Assembly (NCBI RefSeq): GCF_003112775.1
Contig: NZ_BFCH01000018.1
Coordinates: 982,362 to 1,046,361 of the forward strand
Reading direction: 5' to 3'
Source: Mycobacterium montefiorense
GTDB taxonomy: Bacteria; Actinomycetota; Actinomycetes; Mycobacteriales; Mycobacteriaceae
DNA length: 64,000 nucleotides
Below are positions 41,770 through 51,002 of this stretch, one piece after another. The notes beneath the pieces were generated by a model. That model was given only the letters and a program-made list of their open reading frames with translations. It was not told where the DNA came from and did no database searches. Both the position numbers and the translations under genes were made by a program. Position 1 is the first letter of the stretch. Each line of letters opens with the position of its first letter.

Positions 41770-43974
41770 TCACTTGAGGTCGTACCGGTCGTTGTTCATC
41801 ACCTTGACCCACGCCGCAACGAAGTCCTCGACGAACTTGCCTGCGTTGTCATCCTGCGCGTAGACCTCGACGAGAGCCCGCAGGATCGAGTTCGAGCCGA
41901 ACACGAGGTCGTTCGCGGTTGCGGTCCACTTGGGAGCGCCAGAGGCCCGGTCGCGGCCCTCGTAGACGTTCTCCTGGGTCTCCGACGCCTTCCACTCCGT
42001 GCCCATGTCGAGCAGGTTGACGAAGAAGTCGTTGGTCAAGGCGCCCGGCTTGTCGGTGAACACGCCGTGCTTGCTCCCGCCGTGGTTGGCACCAAGGGCA
42101 CGTAAGCCACCGATGAGCACCGTCAGCTCCGGACCAGTCACACCGAGCAGGTAAGCCCGCTCCAGCAGGAGCTGCTCCAGCGGGGCCTTCTCCCCGGGCC
42201 GCGCGTAGTTGCGGAACCCGTCGGCTCGCGGCTCGAGCACCGCGAACGACTCCACATCGGTGTTCTCCTGGGAAGCATCAGTACGGCCGGGGGCGAAATG
42301 CACCGCGATGTCGTACCCGGCCTCCTTGGCCGCCTTCTCGACCGCCGCCGAACCGGCCAACACGATCACATCAGCCAGCGAGATCTTCTTGCCGCCCGAC
42401 GCCGAGGCGTTGAAGTCCTGCTGGATCTTTTCCAGCACGGGCAACACCTTGTCCAGCTCGGATGGCTCGTTGACCTCCCAATTCCGTTGCGGCTCAAGAC
42501 GAATCCGCGCCCCATTCGCACCACCGCGCTTGTCGGTGTTGCGGTAGCTGCCCGCCGCCGACCATGCGGTCTTAACCAGCTGGGGAACGGTCAGGCCGGA
42601 CTCAAGCACCTTCTTTTTCAGAGCCGTCACGTCCTTGTCGTTGACCAACGGGTGGTCGACGACCGGAACCGGATCCTGCCACAGCTGCGGTTCGGGAACC
42701 CACGGACCGAGGTAACGCGAAATCGGTCCCAGATCACGGTGCAGCAGCTTGTACCACGCCTTGGCGAACGCCACCGCCAGCTCGTCGGGGTTCTTCAGCC
42801 AGCGCTGGGTGATCTCGCGGTAGATCGGGTCCTCTCGCAGGGAGACGTCGGTGACCAACATCGTCGGAGCACGGCCCGGTCCGCCGAACGGATCGGGAAT
42901 GGTGCCCGCGCCGGCGCCGTCCTTGGCCGTGAACTGCCAGGCTCCGCCCGGGCTCTTGACCAGCTCCCATTCGTAGCCGTACAGCGTCTCCAGGAAGGTG
43001 TTGTCCCACTTGGTCGGGGTAGGCGTCCATACCACCTCGAGGCCGCTGGTGATGGCGTCCTCGCCCGAGCCGCTGCCATAGGAGCTCTTCCAGCCGAGCC
43101 CCTGCTGTTCGATCGGGGCGGCCTCGGGCTCGGGGCCGACCAGATCACCGTTGCCGGCGCCGTGGGTCTTGCCGAAGCTGTGGCCGCCGACGATCAGCGC
43201 AGCGGTCTCCTCGTCGTTCATCGCCATCCTGCCGAAGGTCTCGCGGATGTCGATCGCCGCGGCAACCGGGTCCGGTTTACCTTCGGGGCCTTCGGGATTC
43301 ACGTAGATCAGACCCATGGTGGTCGCACCGTAGGGTTCCGCAAGATCGCGCTTGCCGGAGTAACGCTTGTTGGTGCCCAACCATTCGCCCTCTTCACCGA
43401 AGAGGATCTCCTCAGGCTCCCACACGTCGGGGCGACCGAAAGCGAACCCAAAGGTTTCGAATCCCATCGACTCCAGCGCAACGTTGCCGGCCAGCAGCAG
43501 CAAGTCCGCCCAGGAGATCTTGTTGCCGTGCTTCTTCTTGACCGGCCACAGCAGTCTGCGTGCCTTGTCCAGGCTGGCGTTGTCGGGCCAGCTGTTCAGC
43601 GGCGCGAAGCGCTGCAAGCCCTGACCGCCACCGCCGCGGCCGTCGTAAATGCGGTAGGTGCCGGCGGCGTGCCAGCTCATCCGAATGAAGAAGCCACCGT
43701 AGTGGCCGTAGTCGGCGGGCCACCAGTCCTGGGAGGTGGTCAGCACCGACACCAGGTCGGCCTTGACGGCCTCGACGTCGAGCTTGGCGAACTCTTCGGC
43801 GTAGTCGAAGTCGTCGCCGAGCGGGTTGGCCTGGGGTGAGTGCGGGTGCAGCCTCGATACGTCGATCTGGTTGGGCCACCAGTCCTGGTTGGTCCGGGGC
43901 GCATCACCCTTGGGCTCGGGGGCCGCGATGCCCGGGTTCTCACTCTCGCTCTTGTGGGATGTATCTGATGACAC
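41770..43974 (-). CDS. katG: catalase-peroxidase KatG
   Basis: 734 residues from GTG 43974, with GGAAGGA 5 nt upstream. The distal haem site RMSWHAAG (R98, W101, H102), Tyr in MGLIYVNPEGP (Y224) and Met in GRMAMNDEE (M250) form the Met-Tyr-Trp adduct; the proximal His is in VGGHSFGKTHG (H265). The residue matching M. tuberculosis Ser315 is Ser (S310 in AITSG), so the isoniazid-activating site looks wild type. It decomposes peroxide and activates isoniazid. furA ends 49 bp upstream on the same strand. Confidence 0.98.
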   Translation of the reverse strand: MSSDTSHKSESENPGIAAPEPKGDAPRTNQDWWPNQIDVSRLHPHSPQANPLGDDFDYAEEFAKLDVEAVKADLVSVLTTSQDWWPADYGHYGGFFIRMSWHAAGTYRIYDGRGGGGQGLQRFAPLNSWPDNASLDKARRLLWPVKKKHGNKISWADLLLLAGNVALESMGFETFGFAFGRPDVWEPEEILFGEEGEWLGTNKRYSGKRDLAEPYGATTMGLIYVNPEGPEGKPDPVAAAIDIRETFGRMAMNDEETAALIVGGHSFGKTHGAGNGDLVGPEPEAAPIEQQGLGWKSSYGSGSGEDAITSGLEVVWTPTPTKWDNTFLETLYGYEWELVKSPGGAWQFTAKDGAGAGTIPDPFGGPGRAPTMLVTDVSLREDPIYREITQRWLKNPDELAVAFAKAWYKLLHRDLGPISRYLGPWVPEPQLWQDPVPVVDHPLVNDKDVTALKKKVLESGLTVPQLVKTAWSAAGSYRNTDKRGGANGARIRLEPQRNWEVNEPSELDKVLPVLEKIQQDFNASASGGKKISLADVIVLAGSAAVEKAAKEAGYDIAVHFAPGRTDASQENTDVESFAVLEPRADGFRNYARPGEKAPLEQLLLERAYLLGVTGPELTVLIGGLRALGANHGGSKHGVFTDKPGALTNDFFVNLLDMGTEWKASETQENVYEGRDRASGAPKWTATANDLVFGSNSILRALVEVYAQDDNAGKFVEDFVAAWVKVMNNDRYDLK

Positions 43975-44023
43975 AGCATTCCTTCCGGTGGTGGGTGAAT
44001 CGGGCTGTGATCACGGGCTGTGA

Positions 44024-44464
44024 TCAGGAATCTGCACTCGAGCAGTTGGGGCAAGTGCCCCAGTAGATGACTCCCGCCTCATCGAGGACGAAGCCATCGA
44101 GAACGTTGTTGTCGTCCGACGGGGTCAGGCAGGGGGCGTCGCCGACCGCGCAGTCAACGTCGCCGATGATGCCGCAGGACCGGCATACGACGTGATGGTG
44201 GTTGTCGCCGACCCGAGATTCGTATCGCGCGACCATCCCCAATGGCTGGATGCGCCGGACCAGGCCCACCGCCGTGAGGGCATTGAGCACGTCGTACACC
44301 GCCTGACGCGAAACGTCGGGGAGACCGGCTCGCACCGAGGAGAAGATCGTCTCGGTGTCGGCATGTGGATGGGCGTGCACTGCCTCCAGGACCGCAATCC
44401 TGGGCCGGGTCACACGCAGATCGGCAAGCCTCAACCGCTCTGCGTAGTCCGACGTTGACGACAC
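44024..44464 (-). CDS. furA: ferric uptake regulator FurA
   Basis: 146 residues from GTG 44464, the same start style as M. tuberculosis furA. The winged helix (DLRVTRPRIAVLEAV, SRQAVYDVLNALTAVGLV) is followed by the metal region GDNHHHVVCRSCG (His 89-91, Cys94, Cys97) and a second CxxC at CPNC (138, 141). FurA represses its own promoter and thereby katG. It is the first gene of the furA-katG unit. Confidence 0.96.
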   Translation of the reverse strand: MSSTSDYAERLRLADLRVTRPRIAVLEAVHAHPHADTETIFSSVRAGLPDVSRQAVYDVLNALTAVGLVRRIQPLGMVARYESRVGDNHHHVVCRSCGIIGDVDCAVGDAPCLTPSDDNNVLDGFVLDEAGVIYWGTCPNCSSADS

Positions 44465-44470
44465 AAGGCC

Positions 44471-44500
44471 AATATGGCCCACTTATCTGGAATCAGTCAA
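44471..44500 (-). promoter_or_regulatory. furA promoter and overlapping FurA box
   Basis: On the minus strand TTGACT (-35, 44495-44500), an 18-nt spacer and CATATT (-10, 44471-44476), then 6 nt to the GTG of furA, giving a leaderless transcript. The palindrome GGCC-AATAT-GGCC (44467-44479) overlaps the -10 and is a good FurA binding candidate. Confidence 0.7.
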
Positions 44501-44539
44501 GACTTTATCGGTGCAACACCCCGTAAAAATTTGGTGTCG

Positions 44540-45826
44540 CTAAGCGGGCTTCAACGCGCTGCCGCCGCGCCACTGGTCCCAGCGCAGCGTCCAGTCGCCG
44601 TTTTCGGCCAGTTTCAACGATGGCCCACCGGTGTTGCGGATCTCGACCACGTCACCGGGAACCGAGAAGCCGTAGAACCATTTCGCGTTGTCGGCGTTGA
44701 GGTTCAGGCACCCGTGCGAGGTGTCGGTGTGTCCCTGCGCCCACACCGTCGCGTCGAGCTGGTGCAGATAGATGCCGTCGATGCTGATTCGGGTCGCGTA
44801 ATTGATGGTCTCCCGGTATCCGAGGCGGGAGTTTTTCGGCAGCCCAAATGTCGAGGAGTCCATCACCACGGGATTGCCCTTGTCCAGCACGGTGTAGATG
44901 CCGGAGGGGGTCCACAGCGATATGGTCTGCGCGCCGACCGTCTCGGTGCCACCCATTCCCATGGAGGTGGGCATGGTGCGGACCAGAGCTCCGTTGCTGT
45001 AAACGCTGACCGTCTTGGTGGCATCATCGGCGATCGAGACGTGAGCGTCGCCGATCCGGAACGACACCCGGGTGTCCTCTTGCCCGAAGAGGCCGTCGCC
45101 CAGCGCAATTCCGTAGATTTTCGCTTCGGCGGTGACGGTGGTACCGGATGCGTAGTAGCTCTCTGGTCGCCAATGCGCGTTCTGCTCGTCGACCCAGAAC
45201 CAGGAACCTTGCACCACGGGATCGGTCGTCACTTTCAGCTGTCGCTCGGCGGCGGCGCGATCGGCGATCTTCTCGTCGAAGTGGGCAACGACCACGGTGC
45301 CGACCCCGTAGCTGCCGCCGTTTCGCAGCGAGGCCTGCGATGTGGTGGTGAACGAGACTTTGGTCTGGTTCGACGGCTGCAGTGTGGAGAATGACGACAC
45401 CTGAGTGGACACAACGCCGCCTGTGCCGCGACTGCTGACGTTCAGCGTGTAGGTACGTCCATAGCCCAGGGGAGTGGTGGGCTTCCAGACGGTGTTGTCC
45501 GGCGTCATCACGCCGTCGATCGACTTGCCGCCATCATTGACCATACGAACATCGGTGATCGTCCCGTTGTCAGCCTTCACCTCTACCTGCGCGACCGGGT
45601 CGACGTCGCGTGCATTGACAGCGGGAGTGATCGAAACCTTTGCCGCCCCAGACCCGTTCGCCGAGTCTGCCCGATGTGAGCACCTACCGTTCGGGCAGTC
45701 GGGGAGCAACACGACCTGCGCTGCACCGGCCACCGCGATGAAAACGAACACCACGAACAGGAAACGGCGTGGCCAGCTGATGCCAAGTATTCGGTGGACA
45801 TACCCGGCGCTGCTCTTGGACGTCAT
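44540..45826 (-). CDS. L,D-transpeptidase with Ig-like domains (YkuD family)
   Basis: 428 residues. One N-terminal membrane helix (about 20-41) without a clear lipobox is followed by two Ig-like beta domains (about 60-260) and a YkuD catalytic domain. The active site is SHGCLNL with Cys373, with upstream His355 in IYLHQLD. It makes 3-3 cross-links in peptidoglycan and is a carbapenem target. The M. tuberculosis LdtB and LprQ types share this layout; which orthologue this is cannot be fixed here. It lies 75 bp upstream of furA on the same strand. Confidence 0.88.
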   Translation of the reverse strand: MTSKSSAGYVHRILGISWPRRFLFVVFVFIAVAGAAQVVLLPDCPNGRCSHRADSANGSGAAKVSITPAVNARDVDPVAQVEVKADNGTITDVRMVNDGGKSIDGVMTPDNTVWKPTTPLGYGRTYTLNVSSRGTGGVVSTQVSSFSTLQPSNQTKVSFTTTSQASLRNGGSYGVGTVVVAHFDEKIADRAAAERQLKVTTDPVVQGSWFWVDEQNAHWRPESYYASGTTVTAEAKIYGIALGDGLFGQEDTRVSFRIGDAHVSIADDATKTVSVYSNGALVRTMPTSMGMGGTETVGAQTISLWTPSGIYTVLDKGNPVVMDSSTFGLPKNSRLGYRETINYATRISIDGIYLHQLDATVWAQGHTDTSHGCLNLNADNAKWFYGFSVPGDVVEIRNTGGPSLKLAENGDWTLRWDQWRGGSALKPA

Positions 45827-46028
45827 TGAAACGGGGGATCCTCATGGGTCTCGTGATTGCTGCCCATCAAGTAGCCCGGCAGAAGCTCTCTGAAACCGAT
45901 CCGTGTTGGTTCGCCCAGAGCATCGTCACCGTGAGGGGCGCTTCAGGTAGCCAGCGGAGCCGCGGCCCAGGGTTGAAAGTCGTTCCCGTTATTGATAACC
46001 CAGACGTCGGGCAAGGATCGTCGCCGAA

Positions 46029-47087
46029 TCAACCCTGCTTGCGGTACACGAGCCAGCGCAACTCGATGGGGGATTCTTCACGCGCGACATCGAAAACGTC
46101 GAGACCATTAGCCCATCCGTCGAACCAGTCCGTGGGCGGCCAGGCGCCGTCGGGCAAATTTGCTTTCTCGTACTCGTAAGCCGAATCGTCGGAGACGAGC
46201 AAGAACGGCAATCCGGCCGCCGCCGTGGTGACCTCGTCACGGGTGAAGAACGTGGTGTTGCATTGCTGCCCAAGTTCTCGTGCGGCGTCGTCAGGGGTGT
46301 AGCCGTCGCGCGCCAAAAATGTGTTGAACACCAAACGACCGCCGGCGGCAAGACACTGCTCAGCGAGTTCGAACATGCCGCGCAGCTCGTGTGCGGTGCG
46401 GAAGTCGGGCACCACTTCGGCGAGCACGATCAGCTGATAGTCCTCGCGAACACCTTCCATCGCGACGAAAACGTCGCTTTGGATAACCCGGACATCGAGT
46501 GAATCCCGGTTGGCTTCCGCGCGAATGATGTCGGCGAACTTGGCAGCCAACTCCACCGCGTCGACCGGGTGACCACGGCGGGCCAAGGCGAGGGCATTTC
46601 GTCCGGTGCCGGCACCGACGTCCAGTACCCGACACGTGCTCGGGTCGGTGGCTTCGTTGGCGAGCGCCCAGACGCGCGCGTCAGGTGCGGTGCCGAACAA
46701 CGGGCCCTCGCGGGTGGTGACCCAGTTGTCGTATTCGATGCCGACCGTGGACACTTGGGGTTTGACGCGGTAGTTCAGCATCGTGCCGAACGGTGCGCTG
46801 AACTGTATGACGATGTCCGAACGCGAAGAGCCCTTAAAGGCTTTCGCCAGTTCCCCTTGCAACACCTCCCTGAGCTGAGCGCGTTCCTCGTCTGTGTGCA
46901 GAATGCCCAGGCCGCCGAAGATGGTTTCGCACATCTTGACGTACTCGTCGAGCATGCCCGGAACGGCTGGCAGCTGAATCTGCCCCTCGGCATTCGACCG
47001 TCGATACAGCCGCCGGGCCATCGCTTCGCGCAGCGTGGACGGGTCGAAAGATCTGCGGGCCCGATCCTCCATCAGACTCTTGTACAC
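46029..47087 (-). CDS. class I SAM-dependent methyltransferase with N-terminal extension
   Basis: 352 residues from GTG 47087; ATG 47072 is an equally good start (AAGAG upstream). The first 140 residues are a helical domain of unknown type (MARRLYRRSNAEGQIQLPAVP). The SAM domain follows: VLDVGAGTGRNALALARRGHPVDAVE, IVLAEVVPDF, and LAAGGRLVFNTFL. It resembles TehB/NodS-like enzymes. The acceptor is unknown. Confidence 0.78.
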   Translation of the reverse strand: MYKSLMEDRARRSFDPSTLREAMARRLYRRSNAEGQIQLPAVPGMLDEYVKMCETIFGGLGILHTDEERAQLREVLQGELAKAFKGSSRSDIVIQFSAPFGTMLNYRVKPQVSTVGIEYDNWVTTREGPLFGTAPDARVWALANEATDPSTCRVLDVGAGTGRNALALARRGHPVDAVELAAKFADIIRAEANRDSLDVRVIQSDVFVAMEGVREDYQLIVLAEVVPDFRTAHELRGMFELAEQCLAAGGRLVFNTFLARDGYTPDDAARELGQQCNTTFFTRDEVTTAAAGLPFLLVSDDSAYEYEKANLPDGAWPPTDWFDGWANGLDVFDVAREESPIELRWLVYRKQG

Positions 47088-47165
47088 GACCCGGCCGCTG
47101 ACTGCACGATGGGGCGGGATACCCGATGCAAAGCGCGGCGTTATCCGTCGCCGAGAGGGGAGCTG

Positions 47166-47570
47166 ATGAGCAAGGACGCGACCGCCCGGTTAGGCGATGA
47201 GAAGTTCGTATCTTTGACGACGTTCAAGCGCAACGGCGATGCGGTCGCCGCGCCGATGTGGATCGTCGGTGACGGTGCACACCTGTCAGTGTGGACACCG
47301 GCCGACTCGTGGAAGGTCAAGCGGATTCGACACGATCCCCGGGTCACGCTTACGGCATGCGGTCGAACCGGCAAGGTGCGGGCCGGCCAACCCGTCGTTG
47401 CGGGGACCGCCGAGGTGATCACCGACCCCGGGGAGGTCGCGCGCGTCGAATCACTTGTCAAGCGCAAATACGGATTCGGGTTTCGGGTCGTCACCCTTCT
47501 CGAAACCATCGCCGCCCGCGGTCGCAAACCGCGGTTCGCCCTGCGCGTCACGTTGCCAGCTGGTGGATGA
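47166..47570 (+). CDS. PPOX-class F420-dependent or FMN-binding protein
   Basis: 134 residues from ATG 47166, with GAGAGGGGAGC just upstream. A small split-barrel: KFVSLTTFKRNGDAVAAPMWIVGDGAHLSVWT, SWKVKRIRHDPRVTLTAC. This is the pyridoxamine-5'-phosphate-oxidase-like fold that in mycobacteria usually binds F420 or FMN and acts as a reductase. Substrate unknown. A MOSC protein gene follows 45 bp later. Confidence 0.8.
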   Translation: MSKDATARLGDEKFVSLTTFKRNGDAVAAPMWIVGDGAHLSVWTPADSWKVKRIRHDPRVTLTACGRTGKVRAGQPVVAGTAEVITDPGEVARVESLVKRKYGFGFRVVTLLETIAARGRKPRFALRVTLPAGG

Positions 47571-47615
47571 TGGTCGGCAACTGATTGTGCGGTGTCGCTT
47601 GATGGGAATGTTCAG

Positions 47616-48422
47616 ATGAGGGTCGAGAGCTTGCGCCGGTACCCGGTGAAATCGATGCTCGGAGAAGCCGTCGATCACTTGTTCGTCGACGAACGTGGCG
47701 CGGATGGAGACCGGCGGCTGGCACTCCTCGACACCGCAACCGGGCATGTAGCGAGCGCTAAACAGGCGCGGCTATGGCGGGGGCTGTTGAAATGCACTGC
47801 CAGCGGAGACACCGGGGGCGTAAGCATTGGGCTGCCCGACGGTACGCGGGTCGCGGCCGACGACCCCGACGTCAATGAGCTGCTCTCGCGCCTGTTGGGA
47901 CGTGCGGTCCAACTGGTCAGCAAGCGGCCGGATGGTGCGACGGTGGAACGTCCGGACCCCGAAAAGCTGCTTGACCTCGGGTTGGACGCCGAAATCGCGG
48001 GTCGCATCTTGGAGATTGGCCTGGGAACGCCGGGAGATTCGTTTACCGACGATGCTCCACTGCACGCGATCACCACCGCCACCCTGGAACACATCGGCGC
48101 CGAAGCCCTGCGCTACCGGCCCAATATCGTGATCGCGACACCGCCCGATTGCCCTCCTTACGTCGAAAATGACTGGGTTCAAAAGGAGTTCGACATCGGC
48201 GAACTTCGGCTACACGGCCTGGAACTTACCCCACGCTGCGTGGTACCGACGTTGGAGCACGGGCCGCTACCAAGAGCTCCGCAGGCGCTCCGCACACCCG
48301 CCGCCGAGAATCGTCTGGAAGCAGGCAGTTGCGGACTGGCAGCCTGCGCCGGCATCTACTTCAAGGCAACAACGAAAGGTGTTATCCGCGTTGGTGATCG
48401 GGTGGTCCTGGTAGACGCCTAG
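47616..48422 (+). CDS. MOSC-domain protein
   Basis: 268 residues from ATG 47616 (GTG 47592 also in frame). The N-terminal beta-barrel RRYPVKSMLGEAVDHLFVDERGADGDR and the MOSC core with FTDDAPLHAITTATLEHI are clear. A Cys after ELTPR (RCVVPT) is in the place of the conserved MOSC Cys that ligates molybdenum or carries sulfur. Members include mARC-like N-hydroxylated-compound reductases. Its stop lies 3 bp from the stop of the convergent cutinase gene. Confidence 0.83.
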   Translation: MRVESLRRYPVKSMLGEAVDHLFVDERGADGDRRLALLDTATGHVASAKQARLWRGLLKCTASGDTGGVSIGLPDGTRVAADDPDVNELLSRLLGRAVQLVSKRPDGATVERPDPEKLLDLGLDAEIAGRILEIGLGTPGDSFTDDAPLHAITTATLEHIGAEALRYRPNIVIATPPDCPPYVENDWVQKEFDIGELRLHGLELTPRCVVPTLEHGPLPRAPQALRTPAAENRLEAGSCGLAACAGIYFKATTKGVIRVGDRVVLVDA

Positions 48423-48425
48423 CGC

Positions 48426-49163
48426 CTAGTTGCCGAAACCATTGGGCGCGTGCGTCACTGGTGCCGGTGGGCCGGGGGCGGCATCGAGACGGCTGGCCGC
48501 AAAGGACGCGCCCTTGTCGATCATGGTGCCGTCGTCGGCGTAGGTGTTGTGCGCGGCGAAGTTCATACCATCCGAGCACACCGGGTCTTCTTCAGCGCAG
48601 ACCTTGATGGTCTTGTCGGCATAGGTCGGCCCGATGACCACGGGCGGCTCGCCTAGGAAGTTCATCGCCCGCACGTTGGGCATACCGAAGAGCACCACCG
48701 CGGCGACATGGTCGGCGACGCCAGGCGCCAGCGGCTTGGGAACCGTCGCGGGATCAACGCCAGCGGGTACCGCGTCCGACGTCACGAAGCCCATCACGGC
48801 CGCGCCCTGGGAGAACCCGCCGAGCACCATCTTGGTCTTGGGGCAGCTGCCCGCCATCGACACGACATGAGCGCCGGCGTCCCTAATGCCGTCGATCCCG
48901 GTCTCCCACTCATTGCTGGCGGGGTAGTTGACCGCGTAGACGTCGACGGACTTTCCGCCCTCACGCCCACGCAGGTTGTCGACGAAGGCTTGCCCGGTCG
49001 GACCGATTCCCTCTGGCTCACCAGTACCGCGAGCGAACACCACTTGCGTGTCCGGGCACGGCTCGGCCGATGCTGGGGCAGGGGAGAAAAGGACAGAGGT
49101 GCCAAGGCTCAAACCTGCTGCAGCCGCAGGACCCACAAAACGCACGACGTAACCGGCAATCAT
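48426..49163 (-). CDS. cutinase-like protein (Culp), exported
   Basis: 245 residues from ATG 49163 (TTG 49169 also in frame). A signal peptide ends near ASA-EP. The cutinase domain has VVFARGTGEPEGIG, nucleophile motif GGFSQGAA (Ser118), EEDPVCSDG for the Asp region and AAHNTYADDG for the His. A Pro/Ala-rich tail ends the protein. Expected esterase at the cell surface. Confidence 0.9.
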   Translation of the reverse strand: MIAGYVVRFVGPAAAAGLSLGTSVLFSPAPASAEPCPDTQVVFARGTGEPEGIGPTGQAFVDNLRGREGGKSVDVYAVNYPASNEWETGIDGIRDAGAHVVSMAGSCPKTKMVLGGFSQGAAVMGFVTSDAVPAGVDPATVPKPLAPGVADHVAAVVLFGMPNVRAMNFLGEPPVVIGPTYADKTIKVCAEEDPVCSDGMNFAAHNTYADDGTMIDKGASFAASRLDAAPGPPAPVTHAPNGFGN

Positions 49164-49391
49164 GTTCAATTAAGTGCCCATCCAGGCCGATCACCAAACG
49201 GCGGATAATCCGCCCGCGTTCGTAGCGAACGCACTGGCCACCGGCGTGGACCCAGCGATTTGGGGCTGCGGCCGACGAACGCACCAGCGGGGGCGGGCAC
49301 GCAGGGTCGTGGCCGAGGCGCGGCGACCCCCGATTTCACGTTGTGACAACGCGCGTTACCAGCTGTGGTCGGTCCTACCGCCTGCGGCGGA

Positions 49392-49940
49392 TCAACGCCA
49401 CTTGATGCCGCAGCCTATTGACGGCCGCTGGTTGGGGTCTACCGGCTGCCCGGCCAGCACGGCGTCGACCGCCGCCCGGATGTCGGCGCCCGTTACCGGT
49501 AGCTCGTTTTTGGGCCGGGAGTCGTCGAGCTGTCCGCGATAGACGAGTCGGCGTTCGCCGTCGAACACAAACGTATCGGGCGTGCACGCCGCGGAGAAGG
49601 ACCGCGCGATGTCTTGCGTCTCGTCGTACAGGTACGGAAACGTCCAGCCGTGGCGGCGGCCCTCGGCGACCATCTGGTCCGGGCCGTCCTGCGGGTAGGT
49701 GGCCACGTCATTGCTGGAGATCCCCACCATTGCGACACCTTGGTCGGCCAGGTCGCGGCCCAGCGCGGCCAGCCCGGCGGCGACATGCTGGACATACGGG
49801 CAGTGGTTGCAGATGAAGGTGACGACCAGTGCGGGACCCGCCAGCTCGTCGAGGCTGACCACCGCTCCGGTTGCTGGGTCGGGCAACGCGAAGGGCGGCG
49901 CGGACGTTCCGAGGGCGAGCATCGTGGACTCGATAGCCAT
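49392..49940 (-). CDS. thioredoxin-fold protein (AhpC/TSA-like) with CNHC motif
   Basis: 182 residues from ATG 49940, where TAGTCT ends 7 nt upstream (leaderless). The N-terminus GTSAPPFALPDPATGAVVSL and VVTFICNHCPYVQHV are typical of the peroxiredoxin-like group, with a CxxC (C44, C47). GISSNDVATYPQDGP and IARSFSAACTPDTFVFD continue the family pattern. Probably a cytosolic thiol-disulfide or peroxide-reducing protein. Confidence 0.82.
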   Translation of the reverse strand: MAIESTMLALGTSAPPFALPDPATGAVVSLDELAGPALVVTFICNHCPYVQHVAAGLAALGRDLADQGVAMVGISSNDVATYPQDGPDQMVAEGRRHGWTFPYLYDETQDIARSFSAACTPDTFVFDGERRLVYRGQLDDSRPKNELPVTGADIRAAVDAVLAGQPVDPNQRPSIGCGIKWR

Positions 49941-49947
49941 GCCCGCC

Positions 49948-49953
49948 AGACTA
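49948..49953 (-). promoter_or_regulatory. -10 hexamer of a leaderless promoter
   Basis: TAGTCT on the minus strand, 7 nt before the ATG at 49940. Confidence 0.45.
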
Positions 49954-50055
49954 GTCCGCGGCGACCCCGGCGCCATCGCCGAGCGCGGGTGCGCAACGCT
50001 GTATCCGGTGGGGCCAGAGTTAGCCGCGTTGCAATCCGGGGTACCAGTCCGAAAC

Positions 50056-50985
50056 ATGGGGTGGGTGATATCGCACGCCGTCGCGATCTGCTCAGGGCTG
50101 CTCGCCGCGTTCTGGGCAGCAGTCGGCATCGTCGTTCGACAGCGCGCCGCCCAAAACGTTGCGGCTGGTGACGATCTGACCGGGCCGACGGTGACGAACG
50201 TGGTTCGCCAGCCGCTGTGGTGGGCAGGTCTGCTCGCCGCCATCGCCGGTTTTGTGTTCCAGGCCCTGGCTCTGGCGCACGGATCCCTGATGCTGGTGCA
50301 GCCGCTGCTGGTTTCGTCGCTGCTGTTTGCGTTGCCGTTGAGCGCGAGGCTTTGCCATCAACGCATCACCCGGGCCGAGTGGAGTTGGGCGATCGTGTTG
50401 ACTGTCGCCCTGGCGGCGTTCTTGCTCGTCGGCCAGCCGCGCGAGGGTTACAACCGTCCGCCGATACCGTCGTGGACCCTGGCGGTGCTGCTCACCGCAC
50501 CGCTGGTAATCGCCTGCCTCGTCGTCGCACGGCGCACTATTGGGCGTCCGCGCGCCATGCTGCTGGCGGTCGCCGTGGCGGTGCTGCTCGGCGTGGTCGC
50601 GGTTCTGACGAAGATCTGCACGCACCGCTACGCGGTCGGGGGATGGCACGCACTGCTGACCGTCCCCGCGCCATACCTACTGGTCGTGCTGGCGGTCGCG
50701 GTGACCATGGTGCAAAGCTCCGCTTTTCACGCCGGCGCATTGCAGGCGTCGGTGCCGATCATGCTGGTCGGCGAACCTGTCGTCGCGGTAGTGCTCGGAG
50801 TTGTCGTGCTCGGCGAACACCTTGAGGTGCGGGGATCGGCAACGCTGGGCCTGCTCGTCGCCGTCGTCGCGATGGTGGCCTCCACAATCGCACTCGCCCG
50901 CGACCAGGCACCCGGCGCAGACGGCACGACCGCGAAAGCTGTTGGTGCACAAGGCGCTAACGAAGACGGTGTGGTTTGCACCTAG
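50056..50985 (+). CDS. DMT/NIPA-type membrane transporter
   Basis: 309 residues with nine to ten predicted membrane helices from the first residues on (HAVAICSGLLAAFWAAVGIVV). The GSLMLVQPLLVSSLLFALPLSA and SVPIMLVGEPVVAVVLGVVVLGE repeats are typical of the drug/metabolite transporter superfamily, which includes NIPA-like magnesium transporters. The C-terminus is short and polar. Substrate unknown. Divergent from the thioredoxin-fold gene. Confidence 0.75.
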   Translation: MGWVISHAVAICSGLLAAFWAAVGIVVRQRAAQNVAAGDDLTGPTVTNVVRQPLWWAGLLAAIAGFVFQALALAHGSLMLVQPLLVSSLLFALPLSARLCHQRITRAEWSWAIVLTVALAAFLLVGQPREGYNRPPIPSWTLAVLLTAPLVIACLVVARRTIGRPRAMLLAVAVAVLLGVVAVLTKICTHRYAVGGWHALLTVPAPYLLVVLAVAVTMVQSSAFHAGALQASVPIMLVGEPVVAVVLGVVVLGEHLEVRGSATLGLLVAVVAMVASTIALARDQAPGADGTTAKAVGAQGANEDGVVCT

Positions 50986-51002
50986 GCAACGCCGGCTCGC
51001 GC

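Noticed and set aside
42298..43839. 513-codon open frame antisense to katG
   Set aside because: It mirrors a highly conserved gene, has no family motif and reflects the low stop frequency of GC-rich antisense frames.
45988..45999. GTTAT-TG-ATAAC palindrome upstream of the L,D-transpeptidase gene
   Set aside because: Only 5-bp arms; too weak to call an operator or terminator.
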